Assembly: GCA_946807835.1 (NCBI GenBank)
Contig: OX327686.1
Location: 8,122,001 to 8,186,000 of the forward strand
Source: Ailanthus altissimus
Lineage: Eukaryota > Streptophyta > Magnoliopsida > Sapindales > Simaroubaceae
Direction: 5' to 3'
DNA length: 64,000 nucleotides
A model generated the notes under the pieces. That model saw only the letters and a list, made by a program, of their open reading frames with translations, had not been told where the DNA came from and ran no database searches. The translations under genes and the position numbers were made by a program. This document shows, piece after piece, positions 10,195 through 21,008 of the stretch (the first letter of the stretch is position 1; each line of letters begins with the position of its first letter).

Positions 10195-11460
10195 GCAAGT
10201 TAACTATGATGGCCACCCTAATATCAATGCCTGACTGGAGGAGGGTTGACTTGGGAAGGATGACTAGCTTGAACAGCATCTACTGGTCTCGAGGATTAAG
10301 CATGAGCAGCAACAGAGGAAGCTTGGGCTTGACCGGTCAAAGGAGCAACTATTTTGACCTTAGAATGAAGGGCAACAGCTTTAGCAGTAGGAGCGGCAAC
10401 TACATGAGTTTCGATAGTGGGGACAGCTTCAGCAGAAGTAGCACAGCTGGAGCGAGCTCTACTTTAGCAACTTTTTGAGCCCGAAAGGTCTTCTCTTCCT
10501 GAAACGATCCCCATAGCCAAGTTCCACATCTACTGGAGTTTAATATCAGGGTAGTTTTCTTCAAAGAGGCAGATCAACTTCTAGAAGCCCTAAATTGTTT
10601 CTTGGTGGAATCACTTTTCATAATTAACAGACTAGAAACTCCGTTGATCTTCAAGTTAAGTTGCCAAGCTGTTCCTGATATGCTTAACCAGCTCCTTCTC
10701 CCTTTGAGCCACCGTGAGCTGTCTCTCAAGTTTGTTATTTTGGTTCACTAGCTCATTAGCACACGTGTCTCCAACTACTCAATATGGGCGTATAGTGTGC
10801 TCTAAACCTTAGCCTTCAATTGCGCCAGGTTCTTTTCAGCTTGGTGAGTCTGAGCCACCATGTCCAATATCTTGGTCCTTATCCGAGATAGAAGATATAC
10901 GGACTGCACAACCGAAAAAGATAGAAGAGAGAAATAAACAAATAACTTAACTTAAGAGAAAAATACTTACATCCAATACGGATCTCATGGCAACATAAAA
11001 CCCCGTGATTGGGTCCAAAGATGAAACGTGAGCCATCATGACTAGGATTAGGTACCTCTCAATATCCCGCATCACGGGCAGTAGGAAGGCCAAAGCTTTC
11101 CATCTTTCTGGGACAAGAACGGACGGAGACAAGCGTAGAGGGGGGGCATTTCCCTTATTAGGGGCCCCTCTTGACTCTTTAAACCTAACACCGCCACAAT
11201 CTAGCCAGAAGGAGGCGTTTTTACTGAAGACTAAATCGGTGAACCCTACCTCCTACCTTGCGCTTGGGGAGAACGAAGACCTTGTACTTGAGGGAAGTGT
11301 TGGGTAGTTGCTTGTCGCCTGCCTTAGAAACCAGTTTAAACTTACCCTCTATCGTAAATAGGTGGAGTAGACACTCTTCCTTTTTGGGGGCTTTGTCGAC
11401 TATTAGTTTGGTTGGTCGGCCCACATCCACAAGCGAGATCTCTGCCATGGCTTTTCCCAT
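10195..11460 (-). pseudogene. Antisense additional ORF (aORF) of the Tat element, decayed
   Basis: Read on the minus strand from an ATG at 11460, the first open segment (to 11221) begins MGKAMAEISLVDVGRPTK and contains LHLFTIEGKFKLVSKAG. A second (11132-10947) holds ERWKALAFLLPVMRDIERYL and SSLDPITGFYVAMRSVLD. Later pieces give MVAQTHQAEKNLAQLKAK, RQLTVAQREKELVKHI, KLICLFEENYPDI and MWNLAMGIVS, then an Ala/Pro/Val-rich tail. The order (folded N-terminal part, coiled-coil-like middle, low-complexity tail) suggests one protein of about 400 residues, now broken by stops and frame changes and perhaps once spliced near 10940. Tat-lineage elements often carry such extra ORFs between pol and the 3' LTR, sometimes antisense. 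The function is unknown and the assignment is my inference. Confidence 0.5.
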
Positions 11461-11730
11461 CAGAACTAAATAACATCCTTATAACATTTTCAGGGTTAAG
11501 GGTACTCAGACCTTTAGAAGATAAGCTGGAGCTATCTGTGCGGCTCCTCTTTCTCTTCTCGCTACCTTTTTATTCATTCATTCCTACATAGAAAATAAAA
11601 AGCGATCAATAAATAATGAAGAATGAAAGAAATAATCTTAAGGGGAGGAATGATACTTACTGCAAACTCGAGGCTCTCAAGGAACAAAGGTCACTGGGCC
11701 AATTTAAATAAGTCTGGTCGGTGAGAGAAG
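11461..11730. other. Tat 3' region upstream of the antisense ORF
   Basis: On the minus strand this lies before the antisense ORF and may hold its leader or promoter. It runs to the AGAAG target site (11726-11730) of the nested solo LTR. Confidence 0.4.
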
Positions 11731-13810
11731 TGATGGGTGCCGTGTGCGTGTACACTGTGCTATGGGTAATTTTGCGCATTATTAAACTATTTAATAATAA
11801 ATATGTCATACATATAACACAACAGAATTAATACATATATATTAATTTAATCCCATTACACTAATGAGATTATGAGACTCACCTTCGAAGCATGTTTTGA
11901 ACAATTTTAGTTGATAACATAATAGGCTTTCCCAAACTAGAATAATAACTTTCTATTTTGAAATATTTAAAATAACAATTTACTTTTATTGTATGTCTCT
12001 CGAATCTAACACTTAATTTGTAAAATTTAAAAGCACTTTTCTCTTCTTTACAAAAGAAATGGCATTGGCTATTTATAGCCATCACTGTCGCAAATTCATC
12101 CAGTGAATTTGCAATTGATGATCAAGCATTACAATGCAATAAGAAATAAAATTTTAATTTATTTATTACGTGGCTATATAACAAGCAAATTGGTGGCATT
12201 GCAATATATTTATTTCACTAAAGGACAAATATTAAAATATAATAAATCAAATAAATAAATTTATTTGATATTTTATATATTGTTGAATTAAAAATATAAA
12301 GAAATAACAATAATTTTATTTTTAATAACTTTATCTGTCAATGCTCAAATTAATACTCATACAAATTATTGGCACAATTTGAGACATACACTAGGTAGAT
12401 AAAAGTGACAAATCTCACTTGAAATAATTTTAAATTTAACACTTAAACCTTAACTACCACTCAAGAGACCTTGAAATAAATAAATTGTCGAATGAATGAA
12501 TTTAAATAAAATAACAATTGTTTCATTTAAATGATAGCTATATCTATCAATGTCAAGTTTAGTACTCATACAAATTATTGGCACAATTTGAGATATATAC
12601 TAGGTAGATAAAAGTGTTAAGTCTTACTTGACATAATTTTAGATTTAACACTTAAACTTTAGTTACTCCCCGAGAAACTTTAAAATAAATTCATATTTTC
12701 TGAAAATTTTTCGGATCGAAATATTTGATCCGGTGCGCTACCTACTTGCTCAACGAGTACACTTCATATAGTGAGACTTCTTATATTTTTGTAAGTCCAT
12801 AACCGATGCCCCCACATACATACGTTATAGATAATACAAAATGACGATTTAAGCCATACAAGTTGAGATTAATTTATATTCGTACAATCCCTCCATAATT
12901 AATATCTTGAAATAATAGAGACATATATCAACACCGTCAAGTCCCCTATTACTCAACCATAAATTATCTCTTTTGATTCGTATTCTAATAAACAATATAC
13001 GCAAATTTCTTTACAATATTATTCACTCCATAGAAAATTCTTTCCCGGGTTAAATGCTTAAGGCCATAAGACTTCCTAAAATACAACCTTAAAGCATCTG
13101 GATATTTAACTCACTAAATGAGCTGATGGATCCCACATCTACACTCACGATACTCTATGAGCATCGAATCATACCTAGCGACACGCAACGGTCAGACCAT
13201 GAAAGGTATCTGACATGTGTAGAACTAAAGTATGGTGGATCACTCACAAGCCCACCGTAGTGCTCAGGTGAAGGGACCACGAATACTACTCAACTCGAGA
13301 AGACCTTTCATTGACGGTTTAATAAGATATCTATTAGAGGTATTCATTGAGTCTTATCCACTATTCAGTCTTCACTGAATACCTATATATCTATATGAGC
13401 CTCCTAAGCTCACGATTCGCTAATATTAATCATTTGGATAATCCATATATAGATATACACTGATCTATATTAATCAGTTCCACTCGACAAACTCTGCATC
13501 GGTGAAAATAGATCATGAACAAATAATTCGAAAACATACTTACACAATGATATTTTCTAACAACTATTGTAACTATTTGTAACTATGTCTTTATTAGCAT
13601 ATTCCTAGGGTTTTATCCAGTTTTAGACAAGTTTATAACTTTTTAGACCTTATTTGACCTCCTTCATATCAATATAATGTCCGAAATATTACAAGCATTT
13701 TACCCTAATAAAAATAATTGGCGATTTAATAAAATATTTATTTATTGCATAAATATGAAATGACAATATTCATATAAAATTAGAATGGCATATGAGCATA
13801 AGTTCCAACA
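11731..13810 (-). mobile_element. Nested solo LTR, 2,080 bp, with AGAAG target duplication
   Basis: The segment begins TGATGGGTGCC and ends AAGTTCCAACA, so it has TG...CA ends. AGAAG stands on both sides (11726-11730 and 13811-13815), a 5-bp target duplication as made by LTR-element integrase. No gag or pol lies inside, so this is a solo LTR left by LTR-LTR recombination. Read on the minus strand it starts TGTTGGAACTTATG, a common copia-type LTR start; orientation and superfamily are inferred from that alone. It interrupts the Tat 3' region and so inserted after the Tat element did. Confidence 0.8.
12265..12680. repeat. Internal 209-bp duplication within the solo LTR
   Basis: The word tactcatacaaattattgg occurs at 12354 and 12563. 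It is followed in both places by cacaatttgaga, a tactaggtagataaaagtg-like stretch and tttaacacttaaac. The two copies are diverged tandem units of about 209 bp inside one LTR. Confidence 0.75.
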
Positions 13811-14534
13811 AGAAGGTCTTGAATAGGATAGATATACGTAAAGGCAGCTGTGATCCGAGCACGTCTGCTCTCAGAGACGTCAAAATCTGTAGCCTAAGTC
13901 ATTGTAATACACCAAGTAATCAGAGGAACAGAAGAAGAAGGGGGAATAGAATACAAAGAGAACTAAAAGAAAGAACAAAAAGAAAATCTGCACTTAGAGA
14001 GAAATTGGTTGGAATAACCTACTGTCCCTCTCTCTTCTTGGGGACAATCTGACCCTACTCTCTCTCAATGAAGACTATTTCCTCTTTCGATCCTTAATAA
14101 AAGAGGGACAACTAAGGATAAGGTTTTAGAGATTGTGAAAGGAGAGATAGTAGAAGCCCTTTTAGCTCCTAGCATTACTCCTAAAATTATATAGGTGACA
14201 CAATACAACCTAGACGTAACCACTGGCTTAGATTTATAATCCAAGCAACTATAAGAGTAGAACAAACCAAGCAGCTCAACATATTATCCTTATCAAAATT
14301 AGAGTAATTATAAGAAGAAGACCTGTTCGATTCTACTCGTTCAACATCTTAGGATAAATCAAAAATATTCTAAATACATAAACCTGAAGCAGGTCTAAAT
14401 ACACCCCCAAAAAATGGAGGTCCCGAGCAGATATGAGAAATGAAGGTTCTGAGTAAACATAACACAAAAATAGAGTTTCTAATTTTGAATAAATCAAAAC
14501 TAGAAACTGGTGGACCTCTGTTTTCCTTAAAATC
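13811..14534. other. Tat 3' untranslated region up to the 3' LTR
   Basis: Non-coding sequence resumes after the nested LTR. A purine run, aaaaaatggagg (about 14408-14419), resembles a polypurine tract but lies about 115 bp before the LTR start as judged from the 5' copy. The true tract is therefore unresolved. Short open frames here show no known domain. Confidence 0.45.
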
Positions 14535-15571
14535 TGTACAAGGTCCAACCCTTACAGGCCCATAAAGATCAACCCCTTAAGTAAGCCATTTATAAGCCAA
14601 CCTCGAAGGCCCAAGCTTAAGACAGCAGGGATCACCAAGAGATATCAAAACCAAACATAAGGATGAACTTCGAACATGAAACCTACTCGGTCGCTTAGGC
14701 CAAGTTTAGTTTGGACCGCTTATACACCAGCCCTGCATACTTTCAACTGAGCCGACGAAGATTAAAAACTTTCATATGACCAAGATGAACAAGAAAACCG
14801 GCTAGGTAAAAGTACCAGGTCAGTTCGAAGCTGAACAGTTTATACATTTTAACCAGGTACTATTATAAGAATAAAAACAAGATTTAGACCAGTAGGAATC
14901 AAATGCGTTATAAGAGAGACCATCTCGGTAAAAGATGTCGAACTATTATCGTGGCAGAAGTAACACTAGACTACCATCAAGCCAAGTAGAAAGCAGTCAG
15001 GCTTGTTATGAAAATAAGTTTAAAGAGGAAAACTAGAGTTATATAGAAAATAAAATTATAGAGGGAGAATAATTATGGTGCCTTTAAGAAAGAATCTCTC
15101 AAATTATGTTAAGAGATTAGGATAACCCAAAAAATTACTAAGACTTACCAAACTCAACTACAACACTGACGAAGATAAGCACAAAGAATATTCTATGAAG
15201 ATCGATGCTATAAATAGATGAGAAAACCATAAAAAAGAAAGAACTTCTTTTGGTACTGAATTCTACATTCCGACTTTAACGTTTTTCTGCATTCAACATA
15301 TTTTTGATTTTTTTTATTGCTCTTTCAAATTTCACTAAAATAATTTTTTTGTAACTTAAGCATTGAAGAGTCTTCGTTGAAACCCACCTTAACGAAGTCT
15401 TAACAACAATTTTAAATATTTTATAAATATCCTACCATCACAAAGTAGAAAGAGAGAGATTTAAGCTTCATTTTTCAGACCAAATAAGACAAGCCTAACA
15501 TACTAATTTTCATATCAAAATAAATTTAAAATTTATTAACTAAAAAAATCGCCTTTCTTTTCTGTCGAACA
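14535..15571 (+). repeat. 3' LTR of the Tat element
   Basis: It matches 1669-2690 along its whole length, including the TATAAATAG box at 15209-15217 and the tail cctaccatcacaaagtagaaag. It starts TGTACAAGG and ends near TCGAACA. Confidence 0.85.
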
Positions 15572-15883
15572 CTAACAAAATCTATTCCTCCCTTCAGAAA
15601 ACTTAGAGCAAGGAAATAGATATATATATATATATTTTTTTTCTTTATTTCGAGTCTATAATTAACAAAATTTTCTCAGTATCAGATCCGATTCATATAT
15701 TAATTAATCATTGAAGCTTTGTTTTTGCCATTGATTAGTATCGCTAAAATAATTGACAGATTTATTTGCTGTTAATTTTTATAAATTGGTAAATATATAT
15801 CTTTTAGTGTTGCTCCTCGATTTCATCAAGGAGCTAAGGCCATAGAACTAAAAGGCTCAACCTGAAGAGCCAAACAATCTAGA
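15572..15883. other. AT-rich spacer
   Basis: Flank of the Tat element with a short (TA)n run at about 15621-15635. Nothing else is visible. Confidence 0.5.
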
Positions 15884-16243
15884 GTGCCAAGGTTCAAGGG
15901 ATTTTGCATGGCTCAAGAACCAACCACTGTGAACTATCGGTATCAAAAATGTCTCATCACGAGAATTGTTGTCATCGGAAGTATGGAGAATGGCGGACTG
16001 AGGACTTACCGTCCACAGCTAGTTGACACCTTAAGGCAAAAGACCTTAACAACTTGTATCGATGGTTCTAAGGTAAGTGACGAGAAAGTAGACCCAAAGT
16101 ATCCGAATAACTTGGGGAGAGACAATATGTTCTCCACATCCCTTAGAAATGTAGATATGCTTAGCATCAATACAATGATGCCTAAATTCTCAAATCTCTC
16201 ACACATCCCAGATTGTGACATTACCCATATGAGAAAGTGTTAA
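15884..16243 (+). CDS. Doubtful 119-codon open frame
   Basis: The frame begins MPRFKGFCMAQEPTTVNYR and ends ITHMRKC. I recognise no domain, signal peptide or membrane segment. Local base composition is more balanced than the surroundings, and the opposite strand is also open over much of it (16221-16006). That fits a transposon-derived fragment or chance as well as a gene. No promoter, introns or homologous neighbour supports it. Confidence 0.15.
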   Translation: MPRFKGFCMAQEPTTVNYRYQKCLITRIVVIGSMENGGLRTYRPQLVDTLRQKTLTTCIDGSKVSDEKVDPKYPNNLGRDNMFSTSLRNVDMLSINTMMPKFSNLSHIPDCDITHMRKC

Positions 16244-17157
16244 AATGAAAAACTGGCGTCGCGTGCGAGACACAAGCAAAGTTTGAAAAATAAAAAAACA
16301 AAAGAGGCAAGTAAGAAATTGAACGCTATTTTTTTTTTTCCGAAATCAATTGTTTTTTAATTTAATAAACACCTACGTGGAAGAACTAACTTAAGTAAGA
16401 GAGGATCTTTTCTGAAAATAACCATCCAACCCGAGTAATTTAATCATGTTTGTGAGTATAGCGAAAATTTTCATAAACCATAGAGATGTAACACCCATAT
16501 AATTCTAAAATAACTATTTCCAAAAAATTTATCTTTTGATTGTGGACTAGCCATCTAGTCGAAAATCAGAGTCAACATTTTCATTTTGTAATAATGATTG
16601 AGTAGATTTTAAGTAGATTCTTTATCTTTTTGTTTCTTTTGAAAAAACCGTTGTACACAAGAGGTCAAAAACTAAATAAATTATTTAGCTTAGACAGAAG
16701 AGTAAGAGTGTTTACGCTCAAAGAAATATTTTCTTTTTAACTATCCATTTAATTTTGAATAGAATTTAAATATGATCTAAACACATTTGACAATTAAAAT
16801 AGTATATAAATCAGATGCAGAATTAAAATGGATTAATTATATCTCCTATCATTAATGCTTGATAGAGTTGTTATATTTGATTATTTGTTTGACACTTTTA
16901 AACCTTGTAGAATCCCTAATATGATGATATTTTGTATGTAGAATAAGTTTAAAGGTTCAATTCTCTTTAATTTTTTTTTAAATTTATATAGGAGTAAAAT
17001 TATTAAATTATATATTATTAAAGATAAAATTATTAATTTATTAAAAAAAATTAAAATTAACAAAATAGTGATAACCAAACAATAATAGAACAGTGATATC
17101 TATAGAAGAGTTTTGATACTTTTTAAAATTATATAAAAAAATAAAAATTTGTTAAAA
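16244..17157. other. AT-rich spacer
   Basis: I see no gene. The part at 16881-17078 is extremely AT-rich, and its open frame codes only a run of I, L, F and K. Confidence 0.55.
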
Positions 17158-17322
17158 CCATCTTTTATTTTTTATTGAATCAACCTTTGAAGTTTGCTAT
17201 AACGCATGGTAGGATGATTGAACATCTGATGTAAACAACAAATATTTAGGCTCATCTTCTTCTTTTTGATCAAACTCATCCTTGGTCGATAAGGTCGTAC
17301 AAACCCATCCAATATCCACTAA
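17158..17322 (+). repeat. 165-bp direct repeat, copy 1
   Basis: It is nearly identical to 18503-18666, with a handful of mismatches and one or two indels. It runs from ccatcttttatttttta to catccaatatccactaa. The copies are about 1,345 bp apart. Conservation well above the decayed surroundings suggests a fairly recent duplication or insertion event. Confidence 0.85.
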
Positions 17323-18502
17323 TCTGATGGGAAATTGTATTATTTATTTTGAGATTTGCAATTTATAATCTAAGGACAACAAATTTGAATGGATTATTTT
17401 TTAGCAAATTTATCTTTCTCTCTTTATTTTTTTTAATAAATTTTCTTGTTAAATGAAAGCTCAATTTAGTGCTCTAATTTTTTTTTTTAATGATAATCAT
17501 TTCAATCAATCAAAAAAGCAACATCATCCCTGTGATTTTATTTTAGTTTTTAATTGTTGGTTAAGTTATTTTCTTTTTTCCTATACCTAAGGCTGAGAAC
17601 ATATCTTTTGATTCACTTAATATCTCCATCAAGAAGAGATTGAATTGTGAAATCGTGCCCACAACCAATTTCTAAGATTGCACAACTCTTGCAATAGATA
17701 AAGTATGATCCTCTGTCCTTACAAGCTCTAAATCAACAACAATGCCTACATGAATACAATCAAAATTGCAAAAGAGTTTCAGGAATTAAGCTTTTATGTG
17801 AAATACATTTGAAAAATGGATACAATAGATTCATTCTTAGAAACTAGGGTTTTTCTAGGCTCTTCCATTTTAACATGGAAATAGAATATTGTACTCAAAT
17901 TCTAAATAATTTTAAGATCTTATTTTCTTTCTATCTTTCTTTTTTTACCACAGAAAGAAAAAGCTAATAAAAATGAAAAATAGAGTACTATAATAGCTAA
18001 ATTTCACAATTTGTTTTACAAGACTTATTTGCTGAACTAAAGTAAAATAAAATAATCTTTAATAGTTCTCTATATCTAGATATAGTAGGTGTTTGTTGTT
18101 TAGATACTGTGCTTTTATGTTCTCATTAGTGAAGCGATGGCATTGGTAGTTTTCAAATAAGTCTAGTTAATTTAAGCCTCAACAACATAATTATGTTGTC
18201 CAAGTTCTGTAGACATGTCCAGAAGTGCTTTTGTGGCAGCTTCTTATGCCTTGGGGAATGTACTTTAATCAAATAAGGGTTTGAACTTTGGATTTTGTTA
18301 TAGGAATTTCACTACAAGATTATACAAATTCGCTTTTAGCTCTTCAGGTTCCACTTCGTGGATGATTATGATTTTGACTACTTTTTTTTTTTAATCTTCT
18401 CTTTTTTGGGGTTGACATTTGCAAGTATTTAAGCAAATTAACGACAACTGCCATTTTCTTCTAGGTTATACAACATGTAGCTTGTTGCACACTTTTAAGG
18501 TT

Positions 18503-18666
18503 CCATCTTTTATTTTTTAATGAATCAACCTTTGAAGTTCGCTATAACGCATGGTAGGATGATTGAACATCTAATGTAAACAACAAATATTTAGGCTCAT
18601 CTAAACCTTTTTGATCAAACTCCTCCTTGGTCGATAAGGTCGTACAAACCCATCCAATATCCACTA
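18503..18666 (+). repeat. 165-bp direct repeat, copy 2
   Basis: This is the second copy of the repeat at 17158-17322. Directly after it the two flanks differ (tctgatgg versus ccaaggaga), which fixes the repeat end. Confidence 0.85.
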
Positions 18667-18879
18667 ACCAAGGAGAGCATTCACTTCCTCTTTATTGAAT
18701 GGTATAGGTTCTTCTTTAACAATTTATCTCAGTGGTCGTCCGTCATACAACTTGGTTTGATTATCTACTATATTTGTGGATTTATTTTCTTCCTCTTATT
18801 GGGACTTCACTGCTTACAAATAAAAGCTTTAATTGAGTAGATTATTCTTTTGGCAACTTATATGAGCTTGATAAACGAG

Positions 18880-19330
18880 ACAATTCCCACTCTATCAAGA
18901 TAGGCTGAGTACTAGCTCAATATGTTACTAACACAGATTTTTATGACTTCTTTTTTTTTTCTTTTTCAAAACAATCTAGTGCCAAATCCCTTAAACTTTT
19001 AACGTACTTGTCTAAAGGCTTTGAGTACCCTTATTTGGTTCGATTGAGTTAGATTATAATAACTCTTTCTTCACTTTTAAAGTACTTTTTACAAAACTTA
19101 TAGGCCTCATTTTCCTAGTTGAGGATGGATTTTACTGTTAACGAACCATACTAGGTATATGCACAACATCTAAGAAATTTGGAGAATTCCTTAAGCAGTA
19201 AGCTTTTACTATTGGCATGTGCACTGAGGGATTTTCCTTGTTGCTATCAAATAAGGAAATTGATGACATTGTAACTTTTAGAATAAGGCATGTCAAGAAT
19301 CTTAGCAAAATATCATGGCAGAAGGACATA
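18880..19330 (-). pseudogene. Degraded retrotransposon gag fragment
   Basis: On the minus strand the segment about 19022-18955 reads KPLDKYVKSLRDLALDCFEK. This matches the plant gypsy gag pattern in which a (Y/F)(I/V)xR(W/F)RxLALxC core follows a KQxxxE linker. The sequence before it (EAYKFCKKYF-like, then EERVIII) also fits that gag family. Stops and frame changes abound. The rest of 17400-20600 may belong to the same dead element, but no pol domain can be recognised. Confidence 0.4.
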
Positions 19331-20609
19331 TTCCATGCATGTCAAAGTGAGTAAGGGTCTTTGTCCTCTATTCTTTCAAGCCATTGTTAGTAGATTTCAC
19401 TTGTGTTTCTTTCTCAGGCGTGGCACGAACAATGTTTGGTGCGACTAATGTAGCTATAGGGGTGTTTGCTAGTTTAGCCATAATGATGGCTTTGAGTAGT
19501 TTATTTTAATTTTGTTGTAAGGTCTCATGTCGAGCATCTTTCAGAATTTGGCATAGGGCCTCCAGATTAGTGTCTATGGCTTGATTGCCTCCTTACATTT
19601 CTTTTTAATTCATTATAAGGGTGTTTTGAGAATCCTTATGGTCAGAGAATTCATCTTAGTCTTTGGTGAGAATGTTCCTTGGGTCTCTTCCTTTTCTCTT
19701 AGACTTTACAATGGTAAGACCTGAGCTAAACTGTCCAGTAAAGTCGCTAAAATGTTTTTGGCAGTTCATAGATCGTGATGTGGTAAAATATTATTGGCTA
19801 TAGTGATTATAAGTGACACGATAGGTTATATAGAGATATAGTCGAGGCCCAAATAGAATATCTCAGCCTTTGTACCCCTCATAAGTTTGGGATTAAGGCC
19901 CACTAAGTCTATGAAAAATTCCTGGGATTCAAAAGACCTGATATTGTAAATTTACTCTAGCTATCTCAGGTAAAATGGATTTTTATGACTAAATTAGTCT
20001 AAAACTATGAGAGGCATAAAAGCCAGACTTGCACAATAAATAATGTACAAAATATATGTGTTAAAGATAGGAAATGACTGCTTATGGGCAAGGCAGGTTG
20101 ATAAAAAGTAAATCTTATGTGAGGAAAGTCTAAGGTTTCAAGCTATATGAACCCTACTTTTAAAAGTTATAGCAAATTCACCTTTTGAACCTTGTATATA
20201 TTAGATTGGCAATGTGATTATATAAATACAGAGATTTAGAACAACACAGGGCTACTGTTCTAGTTAGTATCCTTATGGAAGAATGTGATAATAGGTGAGC
20301 TATCCTACTTGTCAAGGACAAAATAGGGCAAAATACAATCTCATGCTCTGGGTTTTGAGGTCATAGATTATAGTAAATGGAAATAGGATTTTGTTTAGGA
20401 ATTTAAAGGTATTGAATGACAATGTATGATCTTGAAGGCATTAAAGGCAATGAAAGTATATTGAGGGATGCCTTTTTACGTGTATCATAAGGCTATTTTA
20501 TTAAGTTAGAGTTTCGTATTAGGTTAAAACACTTTATTTGAAGAAAAAAAGATCAGTTCCTCCTTAGCTAGTTGTTGTCCACACTTAATGAAAATGTGAT
20601 TTGTGCAGT
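19331..20609. other. Spacer, probably decayed retroelement
   Basis: No intact frame is present. Text on the minus strand near 19430-19560 has a coding-like composition but cannot be assigned. The stretch ends at the GACTG target site (20610-20614) of the next solo LTR. Confidence 0.45.
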
Positions 20610-20649
20610 GACTGTGTAGTAACCAATATCCACAACCAGTAAGAATACG

Positions 20650-20653
<4 letters not shown>

Positions 20654-20681
<28 letters not shown>

Positions 20682-20712
20682 AGAATACGTATTTATATAT
20701 ATATATATATAA
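20654..20712. repeat. (TA)n microsatellite in the solo LTR
   Basis: Two long TA runs are separated by a repeated word, aagaatacgtattta. The unit including that word is itself duplicated, so slippage has acted at two scales. Confidence 0.9.
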
Positions 20713-20982
20713 ATATACGTATTTTATTTGTATGTGGGTGATACTTGATTTATATATTGTTATTAGTAGTATTTGTATAGTTTAAGGATATACTATTAGC
20801 ATTGGGTTTATTTGCAAGACTTTAGATTTATTTTAGGGACCAAATTGTAATACTTTGAAAATTTTAGGGGCAAATTCGTAAATATCAAAAAATAGCCTCT
20901 TAGTATAAAAATACACTTTTGAAACCATAATTCTCTCATTTTGGTCGAGCTACCTCTTTTAGAGTGAGAAAAGAGAGAAAGA

Positions 20983-21008
20983 GAAGAAGAAGAAGAAGAA
21001 GAAGAAGA
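20983..21008. repeat. (GAA)n microsatellite
   Basis: About eight perfect agaagaaga units lie within the solo LTR. Confidence 0.9.

Larger units (their letters stand above)
1669..15571 (+). mobile_element. Decayed Ty3/gypsy retrotransposon, Tat lineage
   Basis: Two direct LTRs (about 1669-2690 and 14535-15571) bound an internal region with gag, protease, reverse transcriptase, RNase H, a second RNase H, and integrase in the gypsy order. The extra RNase H after the first, the long 3' non-coding part and the antisense ORF there are hallmarks of the plant Tat clade (Ogre, Retand and relatives). Every domain carries stops or frameshifts. By eye the two LTRs match at roughly four positions in five, so the insertion is old. 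A 2.08 kb solo LTR (11731-13810) is nested in the 3' part; without it the element is about 11.8 kb. I could not find the flanking target duplication, so the outer ends are accurate to perhaps 20 bp. Confidence 0.9.
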
